From: Roseiarcus sp963753135
Lineage (GTDB): Bacteria > Pseudomonadota > Alphaproteobacteria > Rhizobiales > Beijerinckiaceae
Direction of reading: 5' to 3'
Assembly (NCBI GenBank): GCA_963753135.1
Contig: CAVWBA010000011.1
Span: forward strand, 39,732 to 103,731
DNA: 64,000 bases
Part shown: piece by piece, positions 63,170 through 64,000 of the stretch
Layout: each line of letters begins with the position of its first letter
How positions within the stretch are numbered: the stretch's first letter is position 1
Made by a program: the position numbers and the translations under genes
The notes under the pieces: generated by a model
What the model saw: only the letters and a program-made list of their open reading frames with translations
The model's database searches: none
Told to the model about the DNA's origin: nothing

Positions 63170-64000
63170 TTGATCCAATCTACTGGGCCAACAAGGAACA
63201 GCCCAATTGTATACCAAGATCAGGGCAGCTGCATTTACTGTGGTGAAACATCCACACCGCTCCAAAGAGAGCACATTATCGCTCTCGGATTGGGAGGCGG
63301 CCTCATCCTGCCTCAATCCAGTTGCGCAAAATGCGCGGAAATAACGGGAAGCGTCGAGCAGGAATGCTTGCGTCGGTTTTTTGGTCTGCACCGTGCTAAG
63401 ATAGGCTTAAAAAGCAACCGTCGAAAAGAGAAGAAAAAATTCCATATCCGAAGACGACGAGATGGGCGGAATGTTGAAATAGATGTAGATGATCTTCCTC
63501 ATATTGTCATTATGCCGTTGTTTGCAACTCCTTCTGTGTTACTCACAGGGAGGCTGCATAATCTCCCGCTGGTGATAATAGATCACAAAACTTTCCTTTT
63601 TTCTCAGGGTCGCCCAACATTAATAAATCTGCACGGTCCATATAGCATAGATCAGCCGTACAATCTGATGCTATTTGCTAGAATGCTGGCTAAAATCGCT
63701 CATTCCTATGCCGTTGCAGACTTAGGTGCAGAAAATTTTACGCCATATTTGCTACCAGTGATACTTGGCACGGACATTTCTTATGTGGGGTCAGTAGTTG
63801 GACAAACAACAGGAGCCGAGCCAGCACCGTCCGGTGGTGGATCACATTTCCTAAATATCTCGACCGCGACTACCCCTGGATCTGTGTTTGACGGAGAGTG
63901 GATAGTCGTACGCATTGGGCTATTTGAGCAATGGCTTAACGTCACCTATTCCATCGTTGTCGGAAAGCTTACTCCAACGCCTACTTATTTAAAATGGAAA
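63170..64000 (+). CDS. HNH-endonuclease-like protein, incomplete at right edge
   Basis: At least 277 residues; it runs off the window. From TTG 63170 (GGGAGCGG upstream; first in-frame start after a TAA at 63095): MIQSTGPTRNSPIVYQDQGSCIYCGETSTPLQREHIIALGLGGGLILPQSSCAKCAEITGSVEQECLRRFF. CIYC and CAKC plus REHIIALGLGG are a zinc-braced HNH nuclease motif (HNH_5-like). The rest (PHIVIMPLFATPSVLLTGRLHNLPLVIIDHKTFLFS, LAKIAHSYAVADLGAENFTPYLLPVILG) is a second domain I do not recognise. Codon use and base composition are AT-richer than everything to its left, so it is probably acquired. Confidence 0.7.
   Translation, partial: MIQSTGPTRNSPIVYQDQGSCIYCGETSTPLQREHIIALGLGGGLILPQSSCAKCAEITGSVEQECLRRFFGLHRAKIGLKSNRRKEKKKFHIRRRRDGRNVEIDVDDLPHIVIMPLFATPSVLLTGRLHNLPLVIIDHKTFLFSQGRPTLINLHGPYSIDQPYNLMLFARMLAKIAHSYAVADLGAENFTPYLLPVILGTDISYVGSVVGQTTGAEPAPSGGGSHFLNISTATTPGSVFDGEWIVVRIGLFEQWLNVTYSIVVGKLTPTPTYLKWK

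Noticed and set aside
63044..63391. Minus-strand open frame at the right edge
   Set aside because: It is antisense to the HNH motif gene, whose CxxC and HNH residues are clear.

Overview
The window is high-GC DNA from a Gram-negative alphaproteobacterium, most likely in the Hyphomicrobiales (Rhizobiales). Support: an Irr-type Fur regulator, a soluble PmtA-like phospholipid N-methyltransferase, alphaproteobacterial-looking DnaK/DnaJ, DapB and PyrF, and IS66/IS630 elements of rhizobial type. I cannot name the genus; a Beijerinckiaceae/Methylocystaceae relative is a guess.

Layout. 1-3.7 kb: a TetR repressor with two operators in front of an EmrA/EmrB-type drug efflux operon. 3.7-6.7 kb: a CUT2-type sugar ABC importer. 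6.8-13.8 kb: housekeeping genes (glutaredoxin-DinB fusion, Bax-inhibitor-1 protein, dapB, two tandem DUF1330 proteins, pyrF, phospholipid methyltransferase) running into dnaJ-dnaK (12.7-16.0 kb). 16.2-20.1 kb: secreted and membrane proteins, mscL, a Bcr/CflA-like exporter with a MarR regulator. 20.3-24.5 kb: a copper-handling locus (Spy-like Met/His-rich protein, DUF305 protein, small membrane protein, CopA P-type ATPase, CueR) with a textbook 19-bp-spacer CueR promoter. 24.6-32.1 kb: catabolic and regulatory genes (serine hydrolase, aminotransferase, MFS, CitE-like lyase, LLM oxidoreductase, Irr, GFA protein).

32.3-43.3 kb is bounded by two same-orientation copies of one end of an IS66-like element. 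It holds an SDR, a PRC-barrel protein, a broken MFS gene, a glycosyltransferase, an ABC exporter and two abutting IS630 elements. 43.5-45.8 kb returns to chromosomal genes (aspartate aminotransferase, orphan sugar ABC permease).

45.88-59.80 kb is an integrated element of about 13.9 kb whose target is tRNA-Arg(CCU). The intact tRNA is at the right end and a 38-nt copy of its 3' part is at the left end. Its left arm reads integrase, hypothetical, AlpA-like regulator, primase zinc ribbon, RepA-like ATPase, iteron-like repeats, which is the gene order of phage satellites. The middle carries HicAB, an XRE regulator and a string of tiny overlapping phage-like genes. The right arm carries a HEPN (RX4H) protein and, on the other strand, a three-gene operon headed by a proteasome-like Ntn hydrolase. 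Short GCTTCCCA repeats at 11-bp spacing occur at both ends and once inside.

After the island come a SNase-like lipoprotein, an M48 metalloprotease lipoprotein and rdgB. An AT-richer, probably acquired HNH-endonuclease-like gene then runs off the right end.

A recurrent oddity is the number of frame-disrupted genes (about a dozen), mostly accessory ones, while long core genes (dnaK, dnaJ, copA, dapB, pyrF, ABC exporter, M48) are intact. This may be gene decay, sequencing indels, or both; reads would be needed to tell.
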